Source: Sedimentisphaerales bacterium (lineage in GTDB: Bacteria; Planctomycetota; Phycisphaerae; Sedimentisphaerales; Anaerobacaceae). From it: DNA of 44,357 nucleotides. How positions within the stretch are numbered: position 1 is the stretch's first letter; each line of letters opens with the position of its first letter. Positions 7,523 through 18,900 of this stretch are shown piece by piece. The translations under genes were made by a program, and so were the position numbers. The notes beneath the pieces were generated by a model. The model saw only the letters and a list, made by a program, of their open reading frames with translations. It was not told the origin of the DNA and made no database searches. The stretch is from the NCBI GenBank assembly GCA_016932835.1, contig JAFGCD010000006.1, positions 1 to 44,357 of the forward strand, read 5' to 3'.

Positions 7523-10500
7523 ATGAAACGCTACGCCATAATATGCTCGATGCTTCTGCTTTACGCCGTCTGCCTCTGCACGCCCCTCAACGCCTCCGGC
7601 GATGTCACGCCAAACCGAACCGGCGGCTCCGAAAAGCTCAGGGAAATCTTCGCCGACCCGCCCCGTCAGTACGCCACAGCCCCGCTGTGGGTCTGGAATG
7701 ACCTGCTCACCGAAAAGCAAATCCGAGAGACGATGCGAGACCTCGCTTCACAAAAGGTCATGCAGGTATTCGTACATCCCCGCCCGGGCCTGATGACTCC
7801 ATACCTCGCAGACGACTGGTTCCGGCTCTGGAAAGTCGCCCTCGACGAAGCCGAGAAACTCGATATGAACGTCTGGATATACGATGAAAATTCCTATCCC
7901 TCAGGCTTCGCAGGCGGACTCGTGCCCGATGCAATGCCGGAATCCAGAGGAAAGGGCCTGCACTTCACCGAAGCCGGCAAGCCCCCGAAGCTCTCGGACG
8001 AGACCCTCGCGGTGTATCGAATCACCGGCGACGAATTCGAAAACGTTACTGAAAAGCTCAAGGCCGGCGAACAACTGCCCGACGCTCAGTATCTCGTCGC
8101 CTCGATAAGACTGGCGCCGACGGGAGGCTGGTTCGGCGGCAAGTACTACGTCGATTTGCTGCATCCGGGAGTAACCGAAAAGTTCATCGAAATCACGATG
8201 GGGGCATACAAGCGCGAATTGGGTGAGCACTTCGGCGACCGATTGCCGGGCTGGTTCACCGACGAGCCCCACCTTACACCCGCAGGAGGACTGCACTGGT
8301 CCGACAGAATCCCGCGCGATTTCGAAAAGAGATGGGGCTATGACCTGCTCGACCATCTGCCGTCTCTGACACGCAACATCGGAGACTTCAAGAGAGTCCG
8401 CCACAACTTCCAGCAGTTCCTGCTCGAAGAGTTCATCGCCTGCTGGGCAAAGCCCTGCTATGAATACTGCCGCGACAACAACCTCGAATTCACAGGCCAC
8501 TACTGGGAGCACGGCTGGCCCGGAGCAGGGCACGGCGGCGACAATATGGCAATGTACGCCTGGCACCAGAGACCCGCTATCGATACCCTCATGAACCAGT
8601 ACAGCGAAGATATGCACGCCCAGTTCGGAAATGTCCGCTCCGTCCTCGAATTGGCCTCCGTCGCAAACCAGCTCGGTAAAAAAAGAACCCTCTGCGAGGC
8701 ATACGGAGCCGGAGGATGGGACCTGCGATTCGAAGATATGAAAAGAATCGGCGACTGGCTCTACGTCCTCGGCGTAAACACCCTCGACGAACACCTATCC
8801 TACATAACGATCCGCGGCGCCAGAAAACGCGACCACCCCCAGTCGTTCTCATACCACGAGCCATGGTGGCCCGATTATCACGTCATGGCCCGACACTTCA
8901 CACGCCTTTCCGCCGCCCTCTCAGCAGGACAGCAGGTCAATACCATACTGCTAATCGAGCCGACGACAACAACCTGGCTCTACCAGACCGACCCGACTCA
9001 TCTTAACAATATCGGCAGCAGTTTCCAGAAGCTCGTCACCGACATGGCCAAGGCGCAGATAGAGTTTGACCTCGGCTGCGAAGACATAATCGCAAGGCAC
9101 GGCGCCGTTGACGATACCGATTTTGTCGTCGGACAACGACGATACTCCACCGTAATCCTGCCCCCGCTGACGGAGAACCTCAATTCCAAAACGACCGAAC
9201 TGCTCGAACAATACACTACAGCCGGAGGCAAAGTCCTGTGCTGCGGCCAACCACCGACCTTTGTTGACGGCACGCCTTCCGAAAAGCCGAAGGCCGTATG
9301 GAAAAATCCCTCCTGGAACCGCATCGACACCGCTGAAATATCAATGCTTCTGCCGGCCCCTCCCGATGGTTTCGCAGTGAAACGAGACCCCAACGACAAA
9401 GGAATTCTCTTCCACCATCGGCGAAAACTCGACGACGGTGACATCCTGTTCATCGTAAATACGAGTATCACCGACTCATCGACGGGCATGTTTGAGTCAC
9501 GTGCCGGCAGCGTCGAGTCCTGGTCGCTCGAAACGGGCGAGATGTCACCCTACCCGTTCGCCCGAACCGCCGCCGGCCTTATAGTCGATTTCGAACTGCC
9601 GCCCTGCGGAAGCCTTCTGCTCTTCCTCTCGAACAACCCCGCAGCTCCCCCAGCTAAAAAGGACCGCGAAACAAGGTCCGTCCCGCAACTCGGTCCCGCC
9701 ATCGTCAAACGACTCGCGCCGAACGTCCTGACCCTCGACTATGTCGATATCACCGCAGGCGGTGAACAGCTCACAAATGTCCATTTCTACAAGGCAAACC
9801 AGTTCGCCTTTCGCAAGAACGGGATGGAGCGAAATCCGTGGGATTCGGCTGTGCAGTTTCGCGATGAGCTTATCACCAAAACCTTCGGCCCGGACAGCGG
9901 CTTCGAAGCAAAGTACAAGTTCACAATCGAAGACGAGGTTCCGGACCGGCTATACATCGTCATCGAGCGACCGGACCTTTACACCATAACATGCAACAGA
10001 AAGAAGGTCTCAGCAAAGAAAGACGACTGGTGGCTCGACAAGGCCTTCGGAAAGGTCAATATCACCTCAGCCGTGAAACTCGGCCTGAACACCGTAACAA
10101 TAAAGGCCTCCCCGATGACAATTTACCATGAACTCGAACCGGCCTATGTCATCGGTGATTTCTCGCTCAAGCCCTCCCAGAGCGGCTTTGTCGTTGTTCC
10201 TCCCAGGCCCCTGACCATCGGCAGGCCGGAGGCGCATCTGACCTCGCCCGACGGGACAATGTGGCTCTCGGCGGGGATCGGATACGATAACGGCCCCGAA
10301 GACGAAGCCGACGACCCGCATCCGACTATCGTCTTCGATCTCGGCAAACCAACCTACCTGCGCCAAATCAAAATCTGGAACTATAACGAAATCAACCTCA
10401 CCGCACGCGGCGTCAGGGAACTGCACATAACAGGAGCCGCCGACATCAATGAGCCGTTCGATATTCCTATAGACTCGATCATGCTCGACCAGGCTCTCAG

Positions 10501-11206
10501 CGGCTCAACAGGCCCAACCAGCGAGCCTAAATTCCCTCAGAGGCTCCGCGTCCGAGCCGCCGGCGTAAGGCTCGTCAAATTCGACATACGCTCCAACCAT
10601 AGAGGCGTCGAGTTCCCCGCAAAGCCCGACAGCACCGACAACGCCTTCGTGGGTCTCAGCGAAGTGCAGTTCTTCACTCGCTCAGCCGGCCGCAGGCCGC
10701 AAAGGATTGAAAACGTCACCATAGCTCGCTGCAGCAGCAGTCTCGGCGGAAAGTTCGAGCGATACCCCGAAAACCTGATTAACGAAAGAGGACTCACCGG
10801 AATAGGATGGGATCGGCAGGGAATGCCTTTCTACGCCGAAGGCGTCTCATACGAACAGAAGTTCAACGTCGAGAAACGCGATGCACGATACTATGTCAGG
10901 CTGCCGAACTGGTACGGCAGCGTCGCAAGAGTCGAGGTCAACGGCAGGAAAACAGGCCGCATCTATTGCAGGCCCTGGCAGTGTGACGTCACCGATGCGA
11001 TAAAAAGCGGATCCAATACCGTCGAAGTCACCATAATCGGAACGCTGAAGAACACTCTCGGCCCGCACCACGGCAACCACGCCCTCGGCTCGGCATGGCC
11101 CTCGATGTTCCACAACGGCCCCGAACCGGGACCGCCGCCGGCAAACGGCTACAACACGGTCTCATACGGAATCTTCGAACCGATAGAATTGATAGCGGAA
11201 AACTGA
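7523..11206 (+). CDS. Secreted GH106-like glycoside hydrolase (putative alpha-L-rhamnosidase)
   Basis: The ATG at 7523 with GGAGA upstream gives a 1227-residue protein with a signal peptide (hydrophobic residues 5-20). The TIM-barrel part begins with PLWVWNDLLTEKQI (about 55-68) and contains VFVHPRPGL, WIYDENSYPSGFAGG (about 118-132), WFTDEPHL (about 244-251), GHYWEH and CEAYGAGGW. This order of motifs is that of Glyco_hydro_106-type proteins, which cleave alpha-L-rhamnosides in plant and microbial polysaccharides. DEP and the WEH/CEAYG glutamates are the likely catalytic carboxylates. The last about 600 residues are beta-rich with two jelly-roll-like regions (a discoidin-like stretch near 930-1060 and RVEVNGRKTGRIYCRPWQ near the end), typical of the family's accessory domains. 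Sequence alone does not fix the substrate. It is convergent with hisF, 37 bases away. Confidence 0.8.
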   Translation: MKRYAIICSMLLLYAVCLCTPLNASGDVTPNRTGGSEKLREIFADPPRQYATAPLWVWNDLLTEKQIRETMRDLASQKVMQVFVHPRPGLMTPYLADDWFRLWKVALDEAEKLDMNVWIYDENSYPSGFAGGLVPDAMPESRGKGLHFTEAGKPPKLSDETLAVYRITGDEFENVTEKLKAGEQLPDAQYLVASIRLAPTGGWFGGKYYVDLLHPGVTEKFIEITMGAYKRELGEHFGDRLPGWFTDEPHLTPAGGLHWSDRIPRDFEKRWGYDLLDHLPSLTRNIGDFKRVRHNFQQFLLEEFIACWAKPCYEYCRDNNLEFTGHYWEHGWPGAGHGGDNMAMYAWHQRPAIDTLMNQYSEDMHAQFGNVRSVLELASVANQLGKKRTLCEAYGAGGWDLRFEDMKRIGDWLYVLGVNTLDEHLSYITIRGARKRDHPQSFSYHEPWWPDYHVMARHFTRLSAALSAGQQVNTILLIEPTTTTWLYQTDPTHLNNIGSSFQKLVTDMAKAQIEFDLGCEDIIARHGAVDDTDFVVGQRRYSTVILPPLTENLNSKTTELLEQYTTAGGKVLCCGQPPTFVDGTPSEKPKAVWKNPSWNRIDTAEISMLLPAPPDGFAVKRDPNDKGILFHHRRKLDDGDILFIVNTSITDSSTGMFESRAGSVESWSLETGEMSPYPFARTAAGLIVDFELPPCGSLLLFLSNNPAAPPAKKDRETRSVPQLGPAIVKRLAPNVLTLDYVDITAGGEQLTNVHFYKANQFAFRKNGMERNPWDSAVQFRDELITKTFGPDSGFEAKYKFTIEDEVPDRLYIVIERPDLYTITCNRKKVSAKKDDWWLDKAFGKVNITSAVKLGLNTVTIKASPMTIYHELEPAYVIGDFSLKPSQSGFVVVPPRPLTIGRPEAHLTSPDGTMWLSAGIGYDNGPEDEADDPHPTIVFDLGKPTYLRQIKIWNYNEINLTARGVRELHITGAADINEPFDIPIDSIMLDQALSGSTGPTSEPKFPQRLRVRAAGVRLVKFDIRSNHRGVEFPAKPDSTDNAFVGLSEVQFFTRSAGRRPQRIENVTIARCSSSLGGKFERYPENLINERGLTGIGWDRQGMPFYAEGVSYEQKFNVEKRDARYYVRLPNWYGSVARVEVNGRKTGRIYCRPWQCDVTDAIKSGSNTVEVTIIGTLKNTLGPHHGNHALGSAWPSMFHNGPEPGPPPANGYNTVSYGIFEPIELIAEN

Positions 11207-11243
11207 TAAGAATCTGAAACAGCTTCTTCGGCTGATAACGGTT

Positions 11244-12008
11244 TCAAAGATTCATCGGCAGGCCGCGGTCTCGCAGGTATTCCTTCATCTGCCGGATGTT
11301 GTAGTTGCCGAAGTGCGTTATCGAGGCCATCAATACCGCGTCCGCTCCGCCCTCGACAACCGCATCGTACAGGTGGTCGAGCGTCCCTGCTCCGCCCGAG
11401 GCTATCACCGGAATATTCACCGCATCGCTGACGGCCTTATTCAATTCGTTGTCGTACCCGGCCTTGGTCCCGTCGGCGTCCATACTCGTCAGCAGTATCT
11501 CCCCGGCCCCGAGCTCTTCGCCCTTGACCGCCCACTCGACAACATCGATATCCGTCGGCTCGGTCCCGGCCTTGACGCAAACCTGCCAATGCCCCGCCCG
11601 ATCCTTCGACCGCCTCGCATCTATCGCAAGAACAACGCACTGATTCCCGAACCGCTGCGCCGCCTCTGCCAGAATGTCCGGATTGCCCACTGCCGCGGTA
11701 TTCACCGAAACCTTCTCGGCCCCGCTGCGAAGAAGCTCGTCGATCTGCTCGACGCTCCCAATCCCGCCGCCGACGGTAAACGGAATGAACACGTTCTCGG
11801 CAACTCTCTCGACCAGTTCCACTATCGTCTTGCGGGACCTGATTGTAGCGGTGATATCCAGGAACACAAGTTCGTCGGCCCCTTCGTCGCTGTACCGAGC
11901 GCCGAGTTCTACCGGGTCGCCGGCGTCCCGAAGATTGAGAAAGTTGACGCCCTTGACAACGCGATTGTCTTTAACGTCCAGACATGGAATGATTCTTCTG
12001 GTCAGCAT
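11244..12008 (-). CDS. hisF: Imidazole glycerol phosphate synthase, cyclase subunit HisF
   Basis: HisF is the cyclase half of the HisF-HisH complex. It uses ammonia from HisH to convert PRFAR into imidazole glycerol phosphate and AICAR, the branch point of histidine and purine synthesis in the cytoplasm. The 254-residue length is normal. The N-terminus [17 protein letters not shown] contains catalytic Asp11, and VVLAIDARR supplies the second catalytic Asp near residue 130. Phosphate-binding loops GGGIGS and ASGGAG are present. The start codon lies inside the end of hisH (seven-base overlap), so the two are translationally coupled. Confidence 0.98.
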   Translation of the reverse strand: MLTRRIIPCLDVKDNRVVKGVNFLNLRDAGDPVELGARYSDEGADELVFLDITATIRSRKTIVELVERVAENVFIPFTVGGGIGSVEQIDELLRSGAEKVSVNTAAVGNPDILAEAAQRFGNQCVVLAIDARRSKDRAGHWQVCVKAGTEPTDIDVVEWAVKGEELGAGEILLTSMDADGTKAGYDNELNKAVSDAVNIPVIASGGAGTLDHLYDAVVEGGADAVLMASITHFGNYNIRQMKEYLRDRGLPMNL

Positions 12009-12616
12009 CGTTCCCCCCGCTCACAAATATCGTAAAAATTCCTGAGAACTTTCAGCCCGTTCCTGCCGCTCTTCTCCGGATGAAACTGAACCCCGTAAAC
12101 GCTTCCCTTCTGCACCGCCGCGGCCAGCTCGAATCCGTAGTCGGCGTATGTCACTTGCGCATCCTCATCGCAAACCCTCGCGCAATAGGAATGGGCGAAA
12201 TAGAAATACTTCGCATCACCGAGTTCCGCGAACAGGTCTATATTGCCGGGCAGATCGACCAGGTTCCAGCCCATATGCGGTATCACCCGCCCCGGCGGAA
12301 TCGGCCCGACTTCGCCGCCGATTAAACCCAATCCTTCGTGACTCCCGTATTCGCTGCTCTTCTCGAAGAGCATTTGGAACCCCACACAAATCCCCAGCAG
12401 CGGCTTGCCCTGCGATACCGCATCTCTGACAGGCCCGGCCACATCGCCCAGGGCGTTCATCGCATACCCGAACGCCGCAACGCCCGGCAGAACAAGACCC
12501 AGCGCATCACGTATTGCCCCCGCATCCCGGCTTAGCGCAACCTCGCACCCGATATACCGAAACGCGTTGCAGACGCTCTTGACATTCCCGACATTGTAAT
12601 CGATAACAACAATCAT
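12002..12616 (-). CDS. hisH: Imidazole glycerol phosphate synthase, glutaminase subunit HisH
   Basis: HisH hydrolyses glutamine and channels ammonia to HisF. The class I glutamine amidotransferase triad is visible: Cys77 in [10 protein letters not shown], and His179 and Glu181 in VQFHPEKSG. Its 204 residues match the family. It is the first gene of a hisH-hisF pair; no other his genes are in the window. A run of nine C (12637-12645) sits about 20-30 bases upstream of the ATG, and no strong Shine-Dalgarno is visible. Confidence 0.97.
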   Translation of the reverse strand: MIVVIDYNVGNVKSVCNAFRYIGCEVALSRDAGAIRDALGLVLPGVAAFGYAMNALGDVAGPVRDAVSQGKPLLGICVGFQMLFEKSSEYGSHEGLGLIGGEVGPIPPGRVIPHMGWNLVDLPGNIDLFAELGDAKYFYFAHSYCARVCDEDAQVTYADYGFELAAAVQKGSVYGVQFHPEKSGRNGLKVLRNFYDICERGERC

Positions 12617-12896
12617 AGGCCGGATTAAACATCATGCCCCCCCCCGCGTCAAATAAGATAATCTGATACATTCGATTACTCCCCGAACGCGCCCGCCGCC
12701 ACAAACCGGCATTACCACCACCGCCAGGCAGCTCGCTACGACCACCGGAGCAGGCTCAGACCAGGCCCAACTTCATCGACCCTGTTGACCCTGATAGTCA
12801 TACCGACGCTCTACGAACAAATCGCCGATAAAACTCAGGCCACATGATCGATTAAGAAAGCCCCCAAATCACGCTTTGTCCTGATAGCCATTTTCG

Positions 12897-12925
12897 TTGA
12901 CGAAACACGCAGAGAATCGCATAAT
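12897..12925 (+). promoter_or_regulatory. Putative sigma70-type promoter of glmS with overlapping direct repeats
   Basis: TTGACG (12897-12902) and CATAAT (12920-12925) have a 17-base spacer, predicting a leader of about 100 bases before the glmS ATG at 13035. Two 12-mers differing at one position, AGAGAATCGCAT (12911-12922) and AGAAAATCGCAT (12931-12942), overlap the -10 box and the expected start site. They are 20 bases apart, two helical turns, as expected of an operator. The rest of the 12617-13034 gap shows no gene and no recognisable glmS ribozyme. Confidence 0.5.
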
Positions 12926-13034
12926 CTGCCAGAAAATCGCATTTTTTCGTTCTTTTTGCCGGTCCGCCCTGCTGTCGGCCCCATTTCCAGCCGATTAGAC
13001 AGGTTGGACTCGAAATGTTTTAAGGAAATCCGAT

Positions 13035-14885
13035 ATGTGCGGCATAGTAGCCTATCTTGGGAAAAAAACGGCACAACCAATACTGATTGAAGGCCTCAAA
13101 CGCCTCGAATACAGAGGCTATGATTCCGCAGGAGTCGCCGTCCTCGCAAACGGAACAGTAAGAATCCAGAAAACAAAAGGCAGAATCAGCGCGCTCGAGG
13201 AAATCCTCGAACCGCCGCAAGAAACGGAAAACCTCGGAATCGGACATACCAGGTGGGCGACACACGGCGAGCCGAACACAACTAACGCACACCCCCACCT
13301 CGACTACACCGGAAAAATCGCCGTAGTACACAACGGAATCATCGAAAACTACGCAACACTTAAGACCTGGCTCCAAAACGAAGGAGCCGTATTCGCCAGC
13401 CAGACAGATACGGAAGTCATCGCAAATCTCATCGGCTATTTCTACGCAAACGAAACCGCTGATTCTCAACAGAACAAATTCGAATCAGCCGTCCAGAGGG
13501 CACTGCGGGAACTCCACGGAACATACGGACTCGCAATCCTCTGCGCCGACTACCCCGACATGCTCATCGGAGCCAAGAAGGGAAGCCCCCTCATCCTCGG
13601 AGTCGGAAGCAGCGAATATATCCTCGCCTCTGATGCCGCTGCGATTGTCGAGCATACGACCCGCGCAATATATCTCTCCGACAACGAAATGGTAATCGCT
13701 ACCTCAAAAGGCTTCCACACCAAAACTATCGCGAATGTCACCGTAACAAAAGACCTCAAGGAAATCGAATTCTCACTCGAACAAATCGAACTCGGAGGAT
13801 TCGAGCACCACATGCTCAAGGAAATCTTCGAGCAGCCCAACGTCCTGGCGACATGCATGGGAGGACGCCTCGACAAAGCAAACAACCAGATAAAGCTCGG
13901 AGGAATCGCTTCATACCTCCGCGAACTCACCAGAACTAAAAGGTTCATCATGACCGCCTGCGGAACCGCTTTCCACGCAGGACTCGTCGGAGAATTCATC
14001 TTCGAACAACTCGCCAGAATCCCGACAGAGACCGAATACGCCAGCGAATTCAGGTATAGAAACCCGATCATCGAAGACCAAACGGTCGTAATCGCAATCA
14101 GCCAGTCGGGAGAGACCGCCGACACCCTCGCCGCAGTAGAGCAGGCAAAAGAACGAGGAGCAACCGTCCTCGGAATCGTAAACGTCGTCGGCTCCTCGAT
14201 CGCAAGGGCAACCGACGCCGGAATCTACCTTCACGTCGGTCCTGAAATAGGCGTCGCAAGCACGAAGGCGTTTACCGCCCAGGTGACGGTCCTCGCGATG
14301 CTCGCAATCGAAATGGGAAGAAGAAGACACATCAGCAGCGCCGAGGCCGAAACCTACATCGACGAGCTCGCTAAGATACCAGAAAAAATCCGGACAATAC
14401 TCGATGAGTCGGACCACATAAAGCAGATCGCAGCAGCCAACGTCAACGAGGAAAACTGGCTCTTCCTCGGACGAGGCTTCAATTATCCAGTCGCCCTCGA
14501 AGGCGCCCTGAAGCTGAAGGAAATCAGCTACATCCACGCCGAAGGCCTGCCAGCCGCCGAGATGAAGCACGGACCAATCGCCCTGATTGTAAACGGCATG
14601 CCCGCTGTATTCATCGCGACCGAAGGTCCCCAGTACGACAAGATAATGGGCAATATCGAAGAGGTCCGCGCAAGAGGAGGCAAGACAATCGTCGTCGCCA
14701 CCGAAGGCGACCGCAACATCGAAAAACACGCCGACCACCTCGTATTGGTGCCGAGGACCCCGGAAATCTTCCAGCCGCTCCTGACAGTCCTGCCCCTCCA
14801 GCTGCTCGCCTACCACGCCGCAGTACTAAGGGGCCACGACGTCGATAAGCCCAGAAACCTCGCAAAAAGCGTAACCGTAGAATAA
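13035..14885 (+). CDS. glmS: Glutamine-fructose-6-phosphate aminotransferase (isomerizing)
   Basis: GlmS makes glucosamine-6-phosphate from fructose-6-phosphate and glutamine, the entry step to UDP-GlcNAc for cell envelope polymers. The protein has 616 residues, a normal length. The N-terminal Ntn-type glutaminase domain starts MCGIVAYLG, with Cys2 exposed after Met removal, and carries RLEYRGYDSAG and GHTRWATHG. Two SIS sugar-isomerase domains follow, with SQSGETADT, STKAFTAQ and a KLKEISYIHAEG segment. The C-terminus LAKSVTVE is the conserved tail that closes the active site. AAGGAA at 13022-13027 is a good ribosome binding site. It is divergent from hisH across a 418-base spacer. Confidence 0.98.
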   Translation: MCGIVAYLGKKTAQPILIEGLKRLEYRGYDSAGVAVLANGTVRIQKTKGRISALEEILEPPQETENLGIGHTRWATHGEPNTTNAHPHLDYTGKIAVVHNGIIENYATLKTWLQNEGAVFASQTDTEVIANLIGYFYANETADSQQNKFESAVQRALRELHGTYGLAILCADYPDMLIGAKKGSPLILGVGSSEYILASDAAAIVEHTTRAIYLSDNEMVIATSKGFHTKTIANVTVTKDLKEIEFSLEQIELGGFEHHMLKEIFEQPNVLATCMGGRLDKANNQIKLGGIASYLRELTRTKRFIMTACGTAFHAGLVGEFIFEQLARIPTETEYASEFRYRNPIIEDQTVVIAISQSGETADTLAAVEQAKERGATVLGIVNVVGSSIARATDAGIYLHVGPEIGVASTKAFTAQVTVLAMLAIEMGRRRHISSAEAETYIDELAKIPEKIRTILDESDHIKQIAAANVNEENWLFLGRGFNYPVALEGALKLKEISYIHAEGLPAAEMKHGPIALIVNGMPAVFIATEGPQYDKIMGNIEEVRARGGKTIVVATEGDRNIEKHADHLVLVPRTPEIFQPLLTVLPLQLLAYHAAVLRGHDVDKPRNLAKSVTVE

Positions 14886-15002
14886 TCCGCACTCTTGTCC
14901 GAAGCCTTCCTAACTCCGCTCTAAAATCAATTCCTTGCACAAGCCAAACCTATCCGTTACCCTACTGTCGATTACTGAAATGTTATCGAATCGGGCGCTG
15001 GA

Positions 15003-15746
15003 ATGGCAAAAAAAATGAGAACTCGGCGATCTATACCGGCAAGTTGCACCCGGTCGCGCCGCGCCTTCACACTCATCGAGCTGCTCGTGGTAATAGCGAT
15101 CATCGCACTGCTCCTGTCGATACTCGCACCGGCACTGAACAAGGCAAAGGTATTCGCGCGAAGAGTCAAGTGCACGAGCAATCTTCGCCAGATAAATCTC
15201 GCCGTCGCCCTATACCTCGATAACAACGACGACACCTACCCTTGTGCTGAGGACCCCGTCTCGACCACCCCATTCTACTGGCTGTGGATGGGAAGAGGCT
15301 GGCGGCCGTTCGTCGAGCCTTATCTGAACACCAATATCGACGCCAACAACCCCTCCGTCCTGCTCTGCCCGGCAGACCCCACAGACAAAGACAAGTACGA
15401 GTCAACCAGCTACTCATACTCGATGGCCTTTTACCACAGCCCCGCGCAGATAGACACCCTCGACAAAATCGCCGACACTTACTCATCTCCCCTGCCCTCG
15501 ATTCCGCAGAAATCCTCCGGTCTCGACAGACCGTCCGGCAAAATCCTCATCGGAGAATGGGCCAGCAACCACGAACCGATACAGGAAGAGAAGGGCTGGT
15601 GGACCTGGGATGGAACCAGAAACTACCTCTTCGCAGACGGCCACACCAAAATGCTCCGGGCAAAACAAATCAGGCCCGCCAGAAACGCAATGCCCGACGC
15701 TAATCTCACTTTTAAAGGCATAAAGGGCACCGATTACCCCCGCTGA
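15003..15746 (+). CDS. Type II secretion pseudopilin-like protein with prepilin N-methylation site
   Basis: The 247-residue protein has a basic leader followed by [22 protein letters not shown] (residues about 20-41). This is the canonical prepilin peptidase site, with cleavage before Phe, and Glu at +5 in the hydrophobic spine. The globular part contains [21 protein letters not shown] and ends with FADGHTKML, the short ADGH motif near the C-terminus seen in the large planctomycete families of DUF1559/H-X9-DG-type pseudopilin-like proteins. Such proteins are very numerous in planctomycetes and often lie beside secreted hydrolases, as here (GH2-like protein downstream). The precise role is unknown. 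Confidence 0.9.
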   Translation: MAKKMRTRRSIPASCTRSRRAFTLIELLVVIAIIALLLSILAPALNKAKVFARRVKCTSNLRQINLAVALYLDNNDDTYPCAEDPVSTTPFYWLWMGRGWRPFVEPYLNTNIDANNPSVLLCPADPTDKDKYESTSYSYSMAFYHSPAQIDTLDKIADTYSSPLPSIPQKSSGLDRPSGKILIGEWASNHEPIQEEKGWWTWDGTRNYLFADGHTKMLRAKQIRPARNAMPDANLTFKGIKGTDYPR

Positions 15747-15756
15747 CCTCCACCCC

Positions 15757-15795
15757 GTCATTGCGAAGCCCCCAAAGGGGGCTGTGGCAATCTCT
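15757..15795. repeat. GTCATTGCGA-type short interspersed repeat
   Basis: It begins GTCATTGCGAA and ends GTGGCAATCTCT, with a perfect central hairpin GCCCCC-AAA-GGGGGC (15768-15782). The same outer ends recur in several other gaps of the window. Confidence 0.8.
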
Positions 15796-15983
15796 GCCTC
15801 CAACCAAACAGCCGCCATCGCCCGACGTAATTGACAAACCCTTGAAAAAGGCAGCCGCAATCGCAAGTACCCTCGCCCACCCTATTGTTTTGCCGCCGCA
15901 AATCTGGCAGAATTGTACCAGTAAATCGACAACGCCCCTCGGCACTGGAGGCCGTCGGAATAACCTTTTGAAGGGATGCAAAA

Positions 15984-18900
15984 ATGAAGCCTGCCCTCGA
16001 ACAACTGACCATCGCCGTGTTCGCCGCAGTCCTCGCCAACGCCGTCGCCCTCGCCGCAGCCGGCACTCCGCTGCCGCAAGGCGCCCGCGCCGTCTGGGAT
16101 ATCGAAAAGGCATACCGAATCTCGACCCCCACCCGCGAAAAGATATGTATCAACGGCCTCTGGCAATGGCAGCCCGCAACAGATGCCGCCGATGTCCCGC
16201 CCGCAGAACGCTGGGGATACTTCAAAGTCCCGGGCCCGTGGCCCGGAATCACAGACTATATGCAGAAGGACTCTCAGTCAATATACCCCCACCCAGACTG
16301 GAAAAACATCGACCTTCGCAACGTAACCGCCGCCTGGTATCGCCGCGAAATCGCCATTCCCGATCAATGGGCCGGCCGCCGAATCACCCTCACCGCGAAC
16401 TACGTCAACTCGCGCGCAACCGTAATGCTCGACGGCCGGAAAGCCGGAGAGATAGCCTTCCCCGGCGGCGAACTCGATATCACGACCCTCGCAAGCCCGG
16501 GTCGCACGCATACTCTAACCATCTGTGTCGAGGCAATGCCGCTCAAGGCCGTAATCCTCGCATTCACCGATACAAACGCCGCCAGACAAATCAAAGGCAG
16601 CGTCCCACGCAGAGGCCTCTGCGGCGACGTCTATCTCCTCGCCGCACCGAAGACTCAGCGTATTGCAGACGTGAAGGTGGGTACATCCGTGCAAAAGTGG
16701 CAAATTACATTCGACACTGAATTACACGACCTCTCTCAAGATACGCAATACCTTCTGCACGCCGAAGTCATCGACGAAGGCTCCCCCGTGGCCGATTTCA
16801 CCAGCAAGCCCTTCACCGTCGGCGACCTCGACAACGGCAGATTCGCCTTCACCGAAAACTTCAAGCCCGACAAGCTCTGGGATATCCACACCCCGCAAAA
16901 CCAATACCGCCTCGACCTCACGCTGCTGGACGCCGGCGGAAAAACGCTCGACGCCGCCGGCCCCCTCAAATTCGGATTCCGCGAATTCCGAATCGAAGGC
17001 AGGGACTTCATGCTCAACGGCACGCGCATCTTCCTCTCCTCGGTCCCGCTCGACAACGCCCAGATAGGCCCCGCCATGGCGACATACCCCGCCGCACTCG
17101 AAAGTATAAACAGGCTAAAGACCATCGGCATAAATTTCGTCTATACACACAACTACGACTGCAGGCCCGGATCGCACCTGGCCTTTGACGATATACTCCG
17201 CGCCGCAGACGACGCAGGAATACTCGTCGCATTCACCCAGCCGCATTTCAGTGATTACAACTGGGACGACCCGAACGCCGACCACACCAACGGCTACGAA
17301 AAACACGCCGACTTCTACGTCCGCGCCGCCGGAAATCACCCCTCCGTCGTATTCTACGCAATGAGCCACAACGCAACAGGATACAGCGAAGATATGAATC
17401 CGGACATGATAGACGGAATCGCCGACCCAAGGGGCAAACTCGGAACATGGGAACTGACAAACCCAAGAAAAGCACGCAGGGCCGAAGCAATCGTAAAACG
17501 TCTCGACCCTGCCCGAATCGTCTATCACCATTCATCCGGAAACCTCGGCTCGATGCACACCTCTAACTTCTACGCAAACTTCGCACCCATCCAGGAAATC
17601 TCCGACTGGTTCGAGCACTGGGCGACAGCAGGCGTAAAACCGGTATTCACGTGCGAGTACAGCGTCCCATTCCCATGGGACTGGACTATGTACAGGGGAT
17701 GGTACGACGGCAAGCGTTCTTTCGGAAGTGCAAAAGTGCCGTGGGAATTCTGTCTCGCAGAGTGGAATGCGCAGTTCCTCGCAGACACAGCCTTCGAAAT
17801 AAGCGATATGGAAAAGCGGAACCTCCGCTGGGAGGCCGCCCAGTTCCGCGCCGGAAACCTCTGGCACAGGTGGGACTACCCAAACGTCGTCGGATCATCA
17901 AGATTCCTCGAACGCAGTCCTGTTTACGCCGCATATTTCAAGGATAACTGGCGGGCATTTAGAACATGGGGCGTCTCGGCAATCTCCCCCTGGTCCCACG
18001 GCCACTACTGGAACCTGCATGAAGGCGTTGACAGAACTCGCAAAGAGCTGCCCGTCGATTGGGACAATCTCCAGCGCCCGGGCTTCAGCCCCGACTACAT
18101 CGACGGCCAATACGAGAGAATAGACCTCGCATTCGACTTCGAAGACTGGCTCCCGACCTCCGCCGCCGAAGAACTCATGCGAAATAATCGCCCCCTCCTC
18201 GCATACATCGCCGGAAAACCCGGCGCCTTCACCGCTAAAGACCACAACTTCCACCCCGGCGAACTCGTCGAAAAACAGATCATCGTAATTAACAACTCCC
18301 GCACAGCAGCAACCTGCGATTGTCGCTGGTCCTTCGCCATGCCTGAGCCTCTCGCAGGAAACACGCAAGTCACCCTGCCCACCGGCCAACAGAAGCGTAT
18401 CCCCCTGAAATTCAACCTCCCCGCAGACCTGCCGCCCGGCAAATACCAAATAGACGCAACATTCAATTTCAACGACAGCGAAACGCAAACCGATTCATTC
18501 GCAATAGACGTCATCAAGCCGTCCCCTCCGCCGCACATCAACGCGAAAATCGCACTCTTCGACCCCAACGAACAAACCGCAAAACTCCTCGATAAAATGA
18601 ATCTGACTTACCGCCTAATCGACGCCGACACCGACCTCGCCGCTTACGATATGCTCATCGTCGGAAAGGCCGCCCTGACGCTGAAAAACCACGCCCCTAA
18701 TATCGCCACTGTCGAAGACGGACTCAAAGTCATCATCTTCGAGCAGACTTCGGACGTATTGGAAAAGAGACTCGGATTTCGAACCGCCGAGTACGGCCTC
18801 AGAAGCGTCTTCAAGAGAATCCCCGACCATCCCATCCTGGCCGGAATCGACGCCGACCATCTCGCCAATTGGCGAGGCGATGCAACCATACTGCCCCCGA

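Noticed and set aside
11207..11243. Bidirectional terminator between the GH106-like gene and hisF
   Set aside because: TGAAAC...GGTTTCA can pair, but the loop is long and no T-run follows on either strand.
12617..13034. Possible glmS ribozyme or other riboswitch upstream of glmS
   Set aside because: I could not find the conserved ribozyme core next to the start codon; a promoter with direct repeats explains the region better.
15757..15795. CRISPR-like repeat
   Set aside because: Copies are scattered singly in different gaps with variable cores, with no regular spacers and no cas genes.
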